NCBI GenBank assembly: GCA_007136565.1
Contig: SLGS01000049.1
Span: forward strand, 1-15,031
Source: Clostridia bacterium
Lineage (GTDB): Bacteria > Bacillota > Sulfobacillia > SLMV01
Reading direction: 5' to 3'
Length of the DNA: 15,031 bases
Part shown: piece by piece, positions 5,799 to 14,543 of the stretch
How the letters are laid out: every line of letters starts with the position of its first letter
Numbering within the stretch: the first letter of the stretch is position 1
Translations under genes and position numbers: made by a program
The notes under the pieces: generated by a model
Seen by the model: only the letters and a program-made list of their open reading frames with translations
The model's database searches: none
Told to the model about the DNA's origin: nothing

Positions 5799-8256
5799 TG
5801 GTAACGCCGTCTCCGCCCTCCGAGGGATCCCCGCTTCGATACGAGGCGACCAGGGGATGATCTCGGAGGTACTCCCTTACGGCCTCGCGCAAGGTACCGG
5901 TGCCCCGACCGTGGAGCACCGTTGCCTTACTTCCCCCGGCCAACAGGACGTCGTCGAGGTACTTGGCCACCTTGGGCAGGGCTTCTTCCACCGTGTGTTG
6001 GCGGATGTTGAGTTCCTCGGACAGGCTCTCCCCTTTTAGCCGCGACATCTCGCCGAGCCGAATCCTGTCTTTTTTCCGCTCCGGTTCCTCCACGGGCTCG
6101 AGGTCCGACATGGGTAGCCGGATCCTCATCACTCCAAGCTGCACCTCGGCATCCTCGTCTTCGCGGTTGACCTCGATTATGCTCCCGCGCTTGTCCAGGC
6201 TGATGACGCGGACGTGCTGACCGGGCCTCCAATCGGTGGGAACCCGATTCGTCTCCTCGTCGGCGCCATGGGATTTGGAACCCTCCTCGGGCTCTATCTC
6301 GCGGCTCTTTTTGCGCAGTTGCTCTTCGGTGCGACTCCTGAGATCCAGCGTGCGCCGCCTGAGATCCTCAGCCTTCTTCAGTGTTTCCCCGGGGTCCTTC
6401 CCCTCGGGTAGCCCCGACTTCAGCTCCACCGCCAACCGGTGTATGTCGCGAAGCAGTGCGTTCGCCTGGTCGCGCGTGGAACTCATCAATTGGCGCAATT
6501 CCGCCCTGGTGTCGTTGAGGACGTCCTCTTGGACACCGCGAAGATACTCCTCGCGCCGCTCGGCGCGACGCCGGAGCTTTTCGGCATCCTTGACCTCGGT
6601 CTCGACTCGCCGGCGGCTTTCCTCCCACGCCCGGCGATCCTCTTCGATGGCCCGGATCAGGGCCTGAGCATCCATCTCTTCACCGGAAACCGCGCGCCGG
6701 GCTCGGGCCAGTACCTCCGAATGCATACCCAGCCGTGCGGCGATCTCGAAGGCATTGCTCCTGCCCGGTGTTCCGAGCACCAACCTATAGGTCGGCGATA
6801 GGGTCTCCGAATCGAATTCCATGCTCGCGTTCGCAGCGCGATCCAGGCTGTAGACGAAACTTTTCAACTGCCCGTAATGCGTGGAGGCTACCGTCCGAAC
6901 CTCCAGGTCGTGAAGATGATGGAGGATTCCCACCGCCAGGGGCGCCCCCTCGGCGGGGTCCGTTCCGGCACCGAGTTCATCCAGTAGAACCAGTGTGTCG
7001 GAGTCGGCGCATCGAAGTATCGGGATAACGTTGCTCATGTGAGACGAGAAGGTGCTCAGGTTCTGGGTTATGCTCTGCTCGTCGCCTATGTCGCAGTACA
7101 CCGCCCTGAAGAGTCCCATTTCGCTTTCGGCATCGGCCGGGATGTGTAGACCCGATTGGCACATGAGGGTCAACAACCCTATGGTCTTGAGTGTAACCGT
7201 CTTGCCGCCGGTGTTGGGGCCCGTGACCACGAGGGTGTGGAAATCTTCGCCGATCTCCACGTCCAGGGGCACCACTTCTCCCTCCAGGAGAGGGTGCCTA
7301 GCCCTCACCAGGCGAAGGTATCCTCGATCATTGAGGGTGGGCGCCGCGGCTTCCATATCCTGCGAGGCTCGCGCCCGGGCATATATGAAATCGAGATGCG
7401 ATAGGGCTTCTTGCTCTATGCGAAGCCGCCGGGATTCGGCCCGGACCATAGAACTGATCTCGGAGAGGATGCGAATAATCTCCGTCTCCTCGCGATCTCT
7501 CAATTCCCTCAAGCGGTTGTTCATTTCCACAACCATCTCGGGTTCGATGAACACGGTGGCCCCGCTGGAGGATTGCCCGTGCACGATCCCCTTCACCCTA
7601 CCCCGGGATTCCTGCCGAACCGGGAGAACGTACCGACCGCTGCGCTGGGTCACTATGGCCTCTTGGAGGTGGTTTTTCAACTCGGGCCCGTGGACCATCC
7701 TGTCCAGGCGACGGCGCAACTCCTCGGAGCTATCCCTCAGTGAACGGCGAATCCTGCGAAGTTCCGGCGAGGCATCGTCGGCCACCTCCCCTTCCTCGGT
7801 GATGGCCGACCTGATGGATTTCTCCAGGCCGGTGTCCGTATCCAGGGCCTCCGCCAGATCGGCGAGGTGCTCGAGTCCCTCTCTTCTCTCCAGGTATCGC
7901 CTCAGCAGACGCGCGGCCCTGAGGCAGTCGGCCACCGCGAGCAGGTCCTCTGGGTCGAGGACACCCGAGCGCTCGGCCCGTCGAATAGGGGCGGAAAGGT
8001 CGGAGATACCCCCCATCGGGGGTGGCTCCTCATCCAGTAGCCGCCTCATCTCGGATGTCTCGTCGAGGGCCCGTCGGACGTCCTCCCCGGAGGATAGTGG
8101 GGACAGTTCCCGCGCCAGGGAGGATCCCAGGGAGCACGTGGCACCGGAGGCGACCCAATCCACTATGCGGGAGAATTCCATCTGGCGCAGCGCGGTGCCC
8201 AGCAGGTGCTCTTCCGCCTGCGCTAGGGTGGCGTCATTCCAATCTTCAGTTCTCAC
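5782..8256 (-). CDS. mutS2: MutS2 family DNA/ribosome-acting ATPase with Smr domain
   Basis: This 824-residue protein has the MutS2 plan: an N-terminal clamp and lever region without the mismatch-recognition domain, an ABC-type ATPase core, a long charged coiled coil (about 515-650), a KOW-like segment (about 676-722) and a C-terminal Smr domain (about 747-824). Walker A is GPNTGGKT (346-353) and Walker B is LVLLDELGAGTDP (422-434). MutS2 proteins have been linked to limiting homologous recombination and, in B. subtilis, to rescuing collided ribosomes. In Smr the HGRG loop (782-785) is kept, but the usual LDLR-G motif reads LNIRQ (749-753), losing the Asp. I chose GTG at 8256, which overlaps the PolX stop by 11 nt. 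A GGAGG lies 13 nt upstream, rather far, so translation is probably coupled. The canonical MutS2 N-terminus appears to begin near residue 25. It is convergent with the PBP gene. Confidence 0.95.
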   Translation of the reverse strand: MRTEDWNDATLAQAEEHLLGTALRQMEFSRIVDWVASGATCSLGSSLARELSPLSSGEDVRRALDETSEMRRLLDEEPPPMGGISDLSAPIRRAERSGVLDPEDLLAVADCLRAARLLRRYLERREGLEHLADLAEALDTDTGLEKSIRSAITEEGEVADDASPELRRIRRSLRDSSEELRRRLDRMVHGPELKNHLQEAIVTQRSGRYVLPVRQESRGRVKGIVHGQSSSGATVFIEPEMVVEMNNRLRELRDREETEIIRILSEISSMVRAESRRLRIEQEALSHLDFIYARARASQDMEAAAPTLNDRGYLRLVRARHPLLEGEVVPLDVEIGEDFHTLVVTGPNTGGKTVTLKTIGLLTLMCQSGLHIPADAESEMGLFRAVYCDIGDEQSITQNLSTFSSHMSNVIPILRCADSDTLVLLDELGAGTDPAEGAPLAVGILHHLHDLEVRTVASTHYGQLKSFVYSLDRAANASMEFDSETLSPTYRLVLGTPGRSNAFEIAARLGMHSEVLARARRAVSGEEMDAQALIRAIEEDRRAWEESRRRVETEVKDAEKLRRRAERREEYLRGVQEDVLNDTRAELRQLMSSTRDQANALLRDIHRLAVELKSGLPEGKDPGETLKKAEDLRRRTLDLRSRTEEQLRKKSREIEPEEGSKSHGADEETNRVPTDWRPGQHVRVISLDKRGSIIEVNREDEDAEVQLGVMRIRLPMSDLEPVEEPERKKDRIRLGEMSRLKGESLSEELNIRQHTVEEALPKVAKYLDDVLLAGGSKATVLHGRGTGTLREAVREYLRDHPLVASYRSGDPSEGGDGVTIISLR

Positions 8257-9820
8257 GGCCGGAGAATAACCTCCATCGCTCTCCTTTGGGAGTTGAAAGT
8301 AAAGATTCGAACTCTCGAACGTCGAGACAGTTCACCAGGTCGGCCGACGCGCACCATCCGCGTCGGGCGCAATCCACACCGTACGAGATCAGGTCCATGT
8401 CCCCGGGACCGTGGGCGTCGGTATTGAGGGCGAGCCCCACTCCGCTGCGCCTCGCCCGCCTAACCCAATCGAACGGGAGATCCAAACGATCCGGAGATGC
8501 ATTGATCTCCAATATGGTACCGGTTTTTCGGCACTCTTCCAATACTGCATCCATGTCCGGGGGACCGGGGTTTCTGATCTCCAGGATTCTTCCCGTGGGG
8601 TGCCCGATTGCATCGACCATGGGATGCCTGGCGGCGGCCAGTAGGCGTTCGGTCAGGCCAGCCCGACCCGAGGCCATGAGTCCCGCATGAGCGGAGGCCA
8701 GGACGAAATCGAGATCCTCCAGGAGGCTATCCGACATATCCAGGCTCCCGTCCTCGAGGATGTCGACCTCCAGTCCGCGGAATACTCGTACGGCGGGGTA
8801 CTTCCGGGATAAACGCCGGATCTCGCTCCCCTGTCGGAAGACCTCTTCCTCGTCCAATCCCCCGGCGACGTGCAGGGAGCGGGAGTGATCCGTGATGGCG
8901 AGGTATCGCAATCCCCTCTCCCGTGCGGCGACGATCATATCTTCGATGCTGCCGCGCCCGTCGGACCAGTTCGTGTGGCAATGCAATTCACCCCGCCTGT
9001 CGCCGACCTCGACCAATCGCGGCAGCCGATGCTCGCGGGCGAGGGCCACTTCTCCATCCCCGCGACGGAGCTCGGGGGGAACGAACTGCACATCCTGCCC
9101 CTCGTACAGGCGTCTATCGAGGAGTCCGTCGGATATCTCCAGTCCACGCTGCAGGTCCAAACCCATCTGCTGAATGTGTCCCGGGGATCCGGTCAGGAGG
9201 TAGGTCGCGGAGGCCGATTCCTCGGGGGGGCAGATCCAAAGGCGGACCGTTTGCCGTCCCGAGACCCTGACTTCCACGTAAGGATACTCCCTGGATGAAT
9301 ACCCCAGGCGGGAGACGCATTCGATCCACGGGAGGCCCACCAGTCGATGGGCCCGGCGCAGGAACTCACCCGGGGCACTCGCCGTTACGAGCAATTCCGG
9401 TGTTACAACCACCTCGGATCTTCTCCGCAGGTCCCCGACCGGGATCACAGACAACCCGAGGGAATCCTCGATGTCCAAGGCGATGCCCACGGAAATCCGA
9501 TCCGCCCAATCCAGCGTCAGTCCCCGCGAGGGATCTCCGAGTCTTTTCAAACCGTTTCGAAGCTTTCGTTCTTCCCTGGAATCCATCCCGGGTAGGTGCC
9601 GGAGTCGCCGGTTCGTCGCCGCCCTCTCCAGACGCAATACCGAAGATATCCCGAGCTCGCGGTATATGGTTCGGGCCAGCACCCCGTCGATGCCCGGGAT
9701 GCGGGAGAGATATTCGACGGGATCCGATGAGCCCCCCGGGGAAGTCAATATCCCCCTCGGGGCAGTGTTCTCGCCCGCCTCAGTCCGAAGACGGGCGAGG
9801 GAATGTCGCGCTTCACTCAT
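8246..9820 (-). CDS. PolX-like protein: degenerate family X polymerase core plus PHP domain
   Basis: This 524-residue protein is homologous to bacterial PolX, a gap-filling DNA polymerase with a PHP-type 3'-5' exonuclease. A helix-hairpin-helix region (about 36-95, RIPGIDG and HLPGMD) is followed by the nucleotidyltransferase core (about 100-270), recognisable by GDLRRR (129-134), LTGS (209-212) and PPELRRGDGE. The catalytic aspartates are not there: the usual GDID region reads VTPELL (139-144), and the third Asp position, normally VDLRV, reads VRLWI with R193. The PHP domain (about 276-524) appears complete, with H280, H282, D287, H312, E351, H378, H407, D468 and H470. It is shorter than typical PolX (about 570) and lacks the N-terminal 8-kDa domain. 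The likely role is therefore a nuclease or phosphoesterase rather than a polymerase. ATG at 9820 overlaps the zapA stop (ATGA), and it lies between zapA and mutS2 exactly where polX sits in Firmicutes. Confidence 0.9.
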   Translation of the reverse strand: MSEARHSLARLRTEAGENTAPRGILTSPGGSSDPVEYLSRIPGIDGVLARTIYRELGISSVLRLERAATNRRLRHLPGMDSREERKLRNGLKRLGDPSRGLTLDWADRISVGIALDIEDSLGLSVIPVGDLRRRSEVVVTPELLVTASAPGEFLRRAHRLVGLPWIECVSRLGYSSREYPYVEVRVSGRQTVRLWICPPEESASATYLLTGSPGHIQQMGLDLQRGLEISDGLLDRRLYEGQDVQFVPPELRRGDGEVALAREHRLPRLVEVGDRRGELHCHTNWSDGRGSIEDMIVAARERGLRYLAITDHSRSLHVAGGLDEEEVFRQGSEIRRLSRKYPAVRVFRGLEVDILEDGSLDMSDSLLEDLDFVLASAHAGLMASGRAGLTERLLAAARHPMVDAIGHPTGRILEIRNPGPPDMDAVLEECRKTGTILEINASPDRLDLPFDWVRRARRSGVGLALNTDAHGPGDMDLISYGVDCARRGWCASADLVNCLDVREFESLLSTPKGERWRLFSGREN

Positions 9821-10125
9821 CCACCTTCGCCCTGCTCGTCTCGTTTCATGGGTATCACTGGCTTGGTATCCCGGCGTCCCTTGCGATACTCATCCTCGAG
9901 CATCTGAACTACCCTGTCGTACCGCTCCTGGGTCTCGAGATAGTCCTCGGCGAGGGTGAGGGCAGTCAGTACGGCCAGCCTGGTCATATCCATCTTGGGC
10001 GACGCCTCGGCGATTTCCTTCATCCTGTAATCCACTTCCATGGCGACTTTGCGCAGCTGTGCGGCGCTCTTTTCGCCCTTCAAGATGTAACTTTTGTGAT
10101 ATATGTCTACTCTAACCTCGGCCAT
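9817..10125 (-). CDS. zapA: Cell division protein ZapA
   Basis: This 102-residue protein fits ZapA, a small coiled-coil protein that bundles FtsZ filaments at mid-cell. The N-terminal head VRVDIYHKSYILKGE matches the family pattern of a short beta-strand followed by a Tyr-x-Leu/Ile-Lys-Gly turn. RMKEIAEASPKMDMTRLAVLTAL corresponds to the conserved helix with its 'aaLnia' end, and residues 55-80 continue as a coiled coil. The Lys/Arg-rich tail is not conserved. I chose ATG at 10125 by homology because no strong Shine-Dalgarno marks any start. ATG at 10143 (6 residues longer) and GTG at 10176 (17 longer, immediately after GGGGAGG) are alternatives. Its stop overlaps the start of the PolX-like gene (ATGA), and it follows pheT and the ABC-F gene as in the Firmicute pheST-zapA-polX-mutS2 cluster. 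Confidence 0.87.
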   Translation of the reverse strand: MAEVRVDIYHKSYILKGEKSAAQLRKVAMEVDYRMKEIAEASPKMDMTRLAVLTALTLAEDYLETQERYDRVVQMLEDEYRKGRRDTKPVIPMKRDEQGEGG

Positions 10126-10142
10126 ACGACACGACGGGTCCA

Positions 10143-10161
10143 TTGGAAGTTCAACGTCCAA
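10143..10161. promoter_or_regulatory. 19-bp near-perfect palindrome upstream of zapA
   Basis: TTGGAAGTT and AACGTCCAA are arms of 9 nt around a single C, matching at 8 of 9 positions. The element lies in the 85-nt gap between the ABC-F gene and zapA, 17 nt before the chosen zapA start. It has the form of an operator for a dimeric regulator, but no promoter is visible beside it and one such dyad is expected by chance in a window this size. Confidence 0.25.
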
Positions 10162-10210
10162 CCCCCGTCTCGTCACCTCCCCTACTCTGGGTCCCTATCT
10201 TGGAATTCGC

Positions 10211-12124
10211 CTAATGTTCGTCGCGTTCCTCCAGGATGCGACCGACTTCTTCCCACCTGGCGTAGAGCCGCGACAATTCCGCCTCGATGGCAGCGTATCT
10301 CTTCACGGCCTCCGCTCCGGATCCCTCGGCGTAAGCGTCGGGGTCCCCGAGGGTTCGGGCCAGCTCATCGCGCTCTTTCTCCAGTGTCTCGATGGAGCTC
10401 TCTATCCGGCCGAGATCCTCGGGCTTCACCGAGGGTCGAGTTCTATCCCGGCGAGTCCTCGACGGGGATCGGGAATCGCCGCTCTTCTTCGCCGAAGCGA
10501 CCTCTTTCCGTTGCGCTACCAACCGGGCCATCCTCGCCTTGTACTCCGAGTATCCTCCGAGATACCTCTCGACCTCGGCGTCGTTTATCACCCAAAGGTC
10601 CGTCGCAATCCGATCGACGAAGTAACGATCGTGGGTGACGAAGATGGCCGTGCCGTCGAAGGCCTCCAGGGCGTCCTCTAGGCTCTCCCGGGCACCGAGA
10701 TCCAGGTGATTGGTGGGTTCGTCCAGGACCAGGAGCGTCGCCTCGAGCAACGATAGTCGCGCCAGGTGAAGCCGAGTGCGCTCGCCTCCACTCAACGTGC
10801 TGAGGGGATCGAAAACCTCTTCCCCGACGAAACCGAATCTCGCCAACTCCGAACGCGCCTCGCTCACGGTCATCCCCGGAAAATTCCGTCGAAGCTCCGC
10901 CTCGACGGCCAGGTCTTCGTCGGGAAAAGCCAAATCCTGGGGGAAGTAGCCGGCGGTGACCCCGACTCCATACGTGATTTCACCGGAGTCCGGGGCGTCT
11001 TCGCCCACGAGCACGCGAAGCAGGGAGGTCTTCCCCGCTCCGTTTGGTCCGAGCAGGGCGATCTTTTGCCGCCGGTAGAGGTCCAGGTCCAGGTCACTCA
11101 CCAGCGTCCTCTCGCCGCGCGTTATGGTCACTCCCCGGGCCCGCAACACCTCTCGGCCGCTCCTGGGAGCCCTCAGGATGAGTCCCATCCCCCCGGGAGG
11201 GTCCGGAGGCGGTTCCACCTTCTCCATGCGCTCTATCTTCTTCTCGCGGTCCTTGGCTTCCCGGGCCCTCTGTCCGGCCCCGTACCTGCGAACGAAATCC
11301 TGGAGACGCTCCTTCTCCTCCACGTATTCGCGGTAATGCTTCCACTGGATATCCCGTCGAGCCTCGCGGGCGGCGATGAATTCACTGTAGTTTCCCCGGT
11401 ACAGCTCGGCCCTGCCCCCGTGAATCTCCAGGATGGAGTTGGATACCCTATCGAGGAAGTAACGGTCGTGGGATACGACCACCACGGATCCCGGGTAGGA
11501 GCGAAGGAATTCCTCCAGCCACTCGCTGGATTCCAAATCCAGGTGGTTCGTGGGCTCATCGAGCAAGAGGATTTCCGGTTCCTCCAGTAATGCCCTGGCC
11601 AGTGCCAGCCTAACTCCCTCTCCGCCGGAGAAGGTGCGTACCTCGCGATGCAGCGACTCCTCGGGAAAACCGAGTCCCCCGAGTATCTCCCTCGCCCGCG
11701 CTTCGATGCCGTACCCGCCGGCGTCCTCGAAGGCCGTCATGAGGCTCCCGTACCGCTCGAGCACCCGCGAGCGATCGTCCTCACCGGTTTCCCGGGCGAT
11801 CTGGGATTCCAGCTCGCGGAGCCTCCCCTCCATTCGATGGAGGTTTTCGAAGGCACCCATGACCGCGGCGAATACGGTCACGCTTCCGTCGAATTCGACC
11901 TCCTGGGACATCATTGCCAGGGAAACGTCGTCACCTACCGTGGATACCGTTCCCTCCTCGGGGTGCAGTTTGCCGGCCATTATCCGAAGCAGCGTCGACT
12001 TGCCGGCCCCGTTGGGACCGACGATTCCCAGGCGATCGCCGCGTTCGACGGAGAGGGATACCCCGCTGAAAATCGGGACACCGTCGAAATACTTGGCCAC
12101 GTCCCTGACGAGCATTTGCGTCAT
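10211..12124 (-). CDS. ABC-F family ATPase (translation factor type, Uup/YdiF-like)
   Basis: This 637-residue protein carries two ABC ATPase domains and no transmembrane segment, the layout of ABC-F proteins. These bind the ribosomal E site and ease stalled or inactive states, and some confer antibiotic protection. Domain 1 has Walker A GPNGAGKS (36-43), signature FSGGEG (165-170) and Walker B ILLLDEPTNHLD (185-196). Domain 2 has GPNGAGKT (359-366), LSGGE (444-448) and LLVLDEPTNHLD (464-475). The Arg/Lys-rich helical linker (about 246-305) is the P-site tRNA interaction motif region. After a basic stretch (about 537-567) a C-terminal coiled coil (about 570-637) resembles that of Uup/YdiF. ATG at 12124 has GGAGG 7 nt upstream. 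The gene starts 22 nt after the pheT stop, so it is probably cotranscribed. Nothing in the sequence points specifically to antibiotic resistance. Confidence 0.93.
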   Translation of the reverse strand: MTQMLVRDVAKYFDGVPIFSGVSLSVERGDRLGIVGPNGAGKSTLLRIMAGKLHPEEGTVSTVGDDVSLAMMSQEVEFDGSVTVFAAVMGAFENLHRMEGRLRELESQIARETGEDDRSRVLERYGSLMTAFEDAGGYGIEARAREILGGLGFPEESLHREVRTFSGGEGVRLALARALLEEPEILLLDEPTNHLDLESSEWLEEFLRSYPGSVVVVSHDRYFLDRVSNSILEIHGGRAELYRGNYSEFIAAREARRDIQWKHYREYVEEKERLQDFVRRYGAGQRAREAKDREKKIERMEKVEPPPDPPGGMGLILRAPRSGREVLRARGVTITRGERTLVSDLDLDLYRRQKIALLGPNGAGKTSLLRVLVGEDAPDSGEITYGVGVTAGYFPQDLAFPDEDLAVEAELRRNFPGMTVSEARSELARFGFVGEEVFDPLSTLSGGERTRLHLARLSLLEATLLVLDEPTNHLDLGARESLEDALEAFDGTAIFVTHDRYFVDRIATDLWVINDAEVERYLGGYSEYKARMARLVAQRKEVASAKKSGDSRSPSRTRRDRTRPSVKPEDLGRIESSIETLEKERDELARTLGDPDAYAEGSGAEAVKRYAAIEAELSRLYARWEEVGRILEERDEH

Positions 12125-12146
12125 AGAATTACCTCCATCGGTCCCG

Positions 12147-14543
12147 TCAGGATCTCAGTTCGGCCCCGATATCCTGCACCAGGGCCCGGCGCACGACCTC
12201 TTGGCATTCATCCACCTCTTCATCGGTGAGGGTGCGATCGTGGGCGCGGTATACGAGGTGGTAAGCCATGCTCTTGTACCCCTCGGGAACGGGATCTCCG
12301 CGGTAGATGTCGAATAACCTGACTTCCTCCAGGAGTTCCCCGGCGGATGCTTCGATGCACCCGGCCACCCGGAAGTGGGCGACATCGTCGGGTACGACCA
12401 GGGCGATATCTCGTCCCGAGGACGGGAAAGACGGCGCGGGTAGGACCCGGGGGACGTCGTCGGCGCAGTGGGCCAAAGCCTCCCCGTCCAGCTCACAAAG
12501 CACCACGACGCCCTCGATGTCCGCCCGATCCGCGATATCGGGGTGCAATTCGCCGAAGTGCCCCAGTTCGACCCCGCGGGCGACGATCCGGGCACCCCGG
12601 CCCGGGTGCAGGTAGTATTCGTCCGAAGTCTCCACCTCGTAAGCCCGCACCCCCAGGGCGCGGAGCATTCCCTCGATGACTCCCTTGAGGAAGTAGAAAT
12701 CGGCCTCCATGGTCTCGCTTTTGAGCCAGTGGTCGCTGGAGGTGGGACCGGCGGCGAGCAAGGTCATCCGGAGGGGTTCCTCCGGCAAGGAGGTCGGCGG
12801 TAGTTCGCCGGGCACGTAGATCCGCCCGAGTTCGAACACCCGGACACCCTCGTGGTCCACCCGGTTCACTTCCAGGGTCTTCAACACATCGGGTATTAGC
12901 GTGGACCTCAGGTTCGACTGCTCATCGCGCATGGGATTGGTCACCGGGAGCAACCGCCGGTGGGGGTGATCCTCGGGCGTTCCCATGATCTCGAGATACT
13001 CCTTCGGCATCCAGGATCTCGTAACGATCTCGTTGAAGCCGGCGCCCACCATGTACTCGACGGCGGTGTTTTCCGCCACGGTGCGCTTGTCGGGTACGTA
13101 CCCGAATACTTCCGTCCTCGGCAGCTCCGCGGGGATCTCGTTATAGCCGTGGAGCCTGGCCACCTCCTCGGCGAGGTCCACCGGGATGGCAACATCCGAT
13201 CGCCACGAAGGCACCACTACCTCCGATGAGTCCCCGGGTACTTCGAACCCGAAGCGCTCGAGATAGTCGACTATCCGGGCCCGGGTCAGTTCGGTGCCGA
13301 GCAGGCCATTGATGGCATCCACGTCCAGGGGGAGCTTCCTGGGCTCCCGGGGCTCGGGATAGTGATCCGCCACGGGGCCGAATCGCACACCGGAAAGGAT
13401 GGCATCCAGGATGGATACTACCCTCTCCAGGGCGAAAAGCGTGGCCTCGGGATCCGCACCCTTCTCGAACCTGAGGGACGCGTCGGTTTGCAGGGCCAGT
13501 TTACGGGACGTCTTCAGTACGTTCCTGGAGTCAAAGTGCGCCGATTCTAGCAGAATGCGCGACGTGCCTTCGTGTACCTCGGAATTCTCACCGCCCATGA
13601 CTCCGGCGACACCCACGGCACCCCCGGAGTCCGCTATGACCAGGTCCCCTTCGCCCAGGGAGCGCTCCCGGCCGTCGAGGGTGACGAGGTTTTCTCCCTC
13701 CCGGGCCCTCCTGACGATTATCCGTTCATCGCGCAACCGATCCAGGTCGAAGGCGTGGAGGGGTTGTCCCGTCTCCAACATCACGTAGTTGGTCACGTCG
13801 ACGACGTTGTTGATGGGTCGAACTCCCGAGGCCAGAAGATCCCTTTGTATCCACCACGGTGACGGTTCCACCTTGAGTCCCTCTACGACCACGGCGGTAT
13901 ACCGGGGACAAAGATCGGGGTCCTCCACGGTCACCTCGGCGACGGGACCGTCGGCTTCCCGGGGCAGGCCCGGCTCCGGGCGCCGAAGCCCACAGCCCGC
14001 TGCGGCATCCACCTCCCGGGCGATACCCAACACGCTTTGGCAATGGGTGGCATAGTTGGGGGTGAGATCGAAATCGTAGGTCCAATCCTCGAGGCCCAGG
14101 GCCTCCACGGCCGAAACGCCGGGGCGGCCATCGGCCAGCTCCAACAAGTACTCCGAAGGTCCCCCGGGTATCCCCAGTTCCGCCGCGGAGCAAAGTATAC
14201 CCTCGGAAATCACGTCGCCGAACTCCAGGGCGGAGACCGGGCTTCCGTCACCCATCTTACCCCCGGGCGGAACGTACGGGACCAGGATACCCTCGCGAAC
14301 GTTCGGGGCCCGGCTGACGACCGTCACCCTCTCCGATCCCGTGTCGACGGTACAGACGGCGAGACCATCGGGTCGTGTATCGACTCCGGCGATCATGCCC
14401 ATTATCGCATCCCCGGGCACGGCTTCGGCCAGGTGAGAAATCTCCTCTACGTTGAGACCCTGGAAAGTGAGGGTCCGCGCCAACTCCTCGGGGGAGCTAT
14501 CCACCGGGGCGTGGCGCCGAATCCATCTATAGGATGCCTTCAT
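12147..14543 (-). CDS. pheT: Phenylalanyl-tRNA synthetase beta subunit
   Basis: This 798-residue subunit pairs with PheS in an alpha2-beta2 enzyme that charges tRNA-Phe. The domains are in the usual order: an N-terminal segment beginning MKASYRWIRRHAP, an EMAP-type tRNA-binding OB fold (about 40-150), the B3/4 editing domain (about 210-385, with RPINNVVDVTNYVMLETGQP) that clears mischarged Tyr-tRNA, B5 (about 400-472), a catalytic-like core (about 480-690) and the anticodon-binding FDX-ACB domain (about 703-798, with FPSSGRDIALVV). The length is normal for bacteria. ATG at 14543 overlaps the pheS stop in an ATGA junction, and a GGTGG stands just upstream inside pheS, so translation is probably coupled. 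Control of the operon would lie upstream of pheS, outside the window. Confidence 0.98.
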   Translation of the reverse strand: MKASYRWIRRHAPVDSSPEELARTLTFQGLNVEEISHLAEAVPGDAIMGMIAGVDTRPDGLAVCTVDTGSERVTVVSRAPNVREGILVPYVPPGGKMGDGSPVSALEFGDVISEGILCSAAELGIPGGPSEYLLELADGRPGVSAVEALGLEDWTYDFDLTPNYATHCQSVLGIAREVDAAAGCGLRRPEPGLPREADGPVAEVTVEDPDLCPRYTAVVVEGLKVEPSPWWIQRDLLASGVRPINNVVDVTNYVMLETGQPLHAFDLDRLRDERIIVRRAREGENLVTLDGRERSLGEGDLVIADSGGAVGVAGVMGGENSEVHEGTSRILLESAHFDSRNVLKTSRKLALQTDASLRFEKGADPEATLFALERVVSILDAILSGVRFGPVADHYPEPREPRKLPLDVDAINGLLGTELTRARIVDYLERFGFEVPGDSSEVVVPSWRSDVAIPVDLAEEVARLHGYNEIPAELPRTEVFGYVPDKRTVAENTAVEYMVGAGFNEIVTRSWMPKEYLEIMGTPEDHPHRRLLPVTNPMRDEQSNLRSTLIPDVLKTLEVNRVDHEGVRVFELGRIYVPGELPPTSLPEEPLRMTLLAAGPTSSDHWLKSETMEADFYFLKGVIEGMLRALGVRAYEVETSDEYYLHPGRGARIVARGVELGHFGELHPDIADRADIEGVVVLCELDGEALAHCADDVPRVLPAPSFPSSGRDIALVVPDDVAHFRVAGCIEASAGELLEEVRLFDIYRGDPVPEGYKSMAYHLVYRAHDRTLTDEEVDECQEVVRRALVQDIGAELRS

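Noticed and set aside
7052..8269. Plus-strand open frame of 405 codons antisense to mutS2
   Set aside because: It is Ser/Arg-rich with no recognisable motif, and lies fully opposite a clear MutS2 protein. It is a shadow of the GC-rich codon pattern.
9295..10638. Plus-strand open frame of 447 codons antisense to the PolX-like gene, zapA and the ABC-F gene
   Set aside because: It spans three recognised minus-strand genes and their junctions, and its Pro/Arg/Ser-rich translation resembles no known family.
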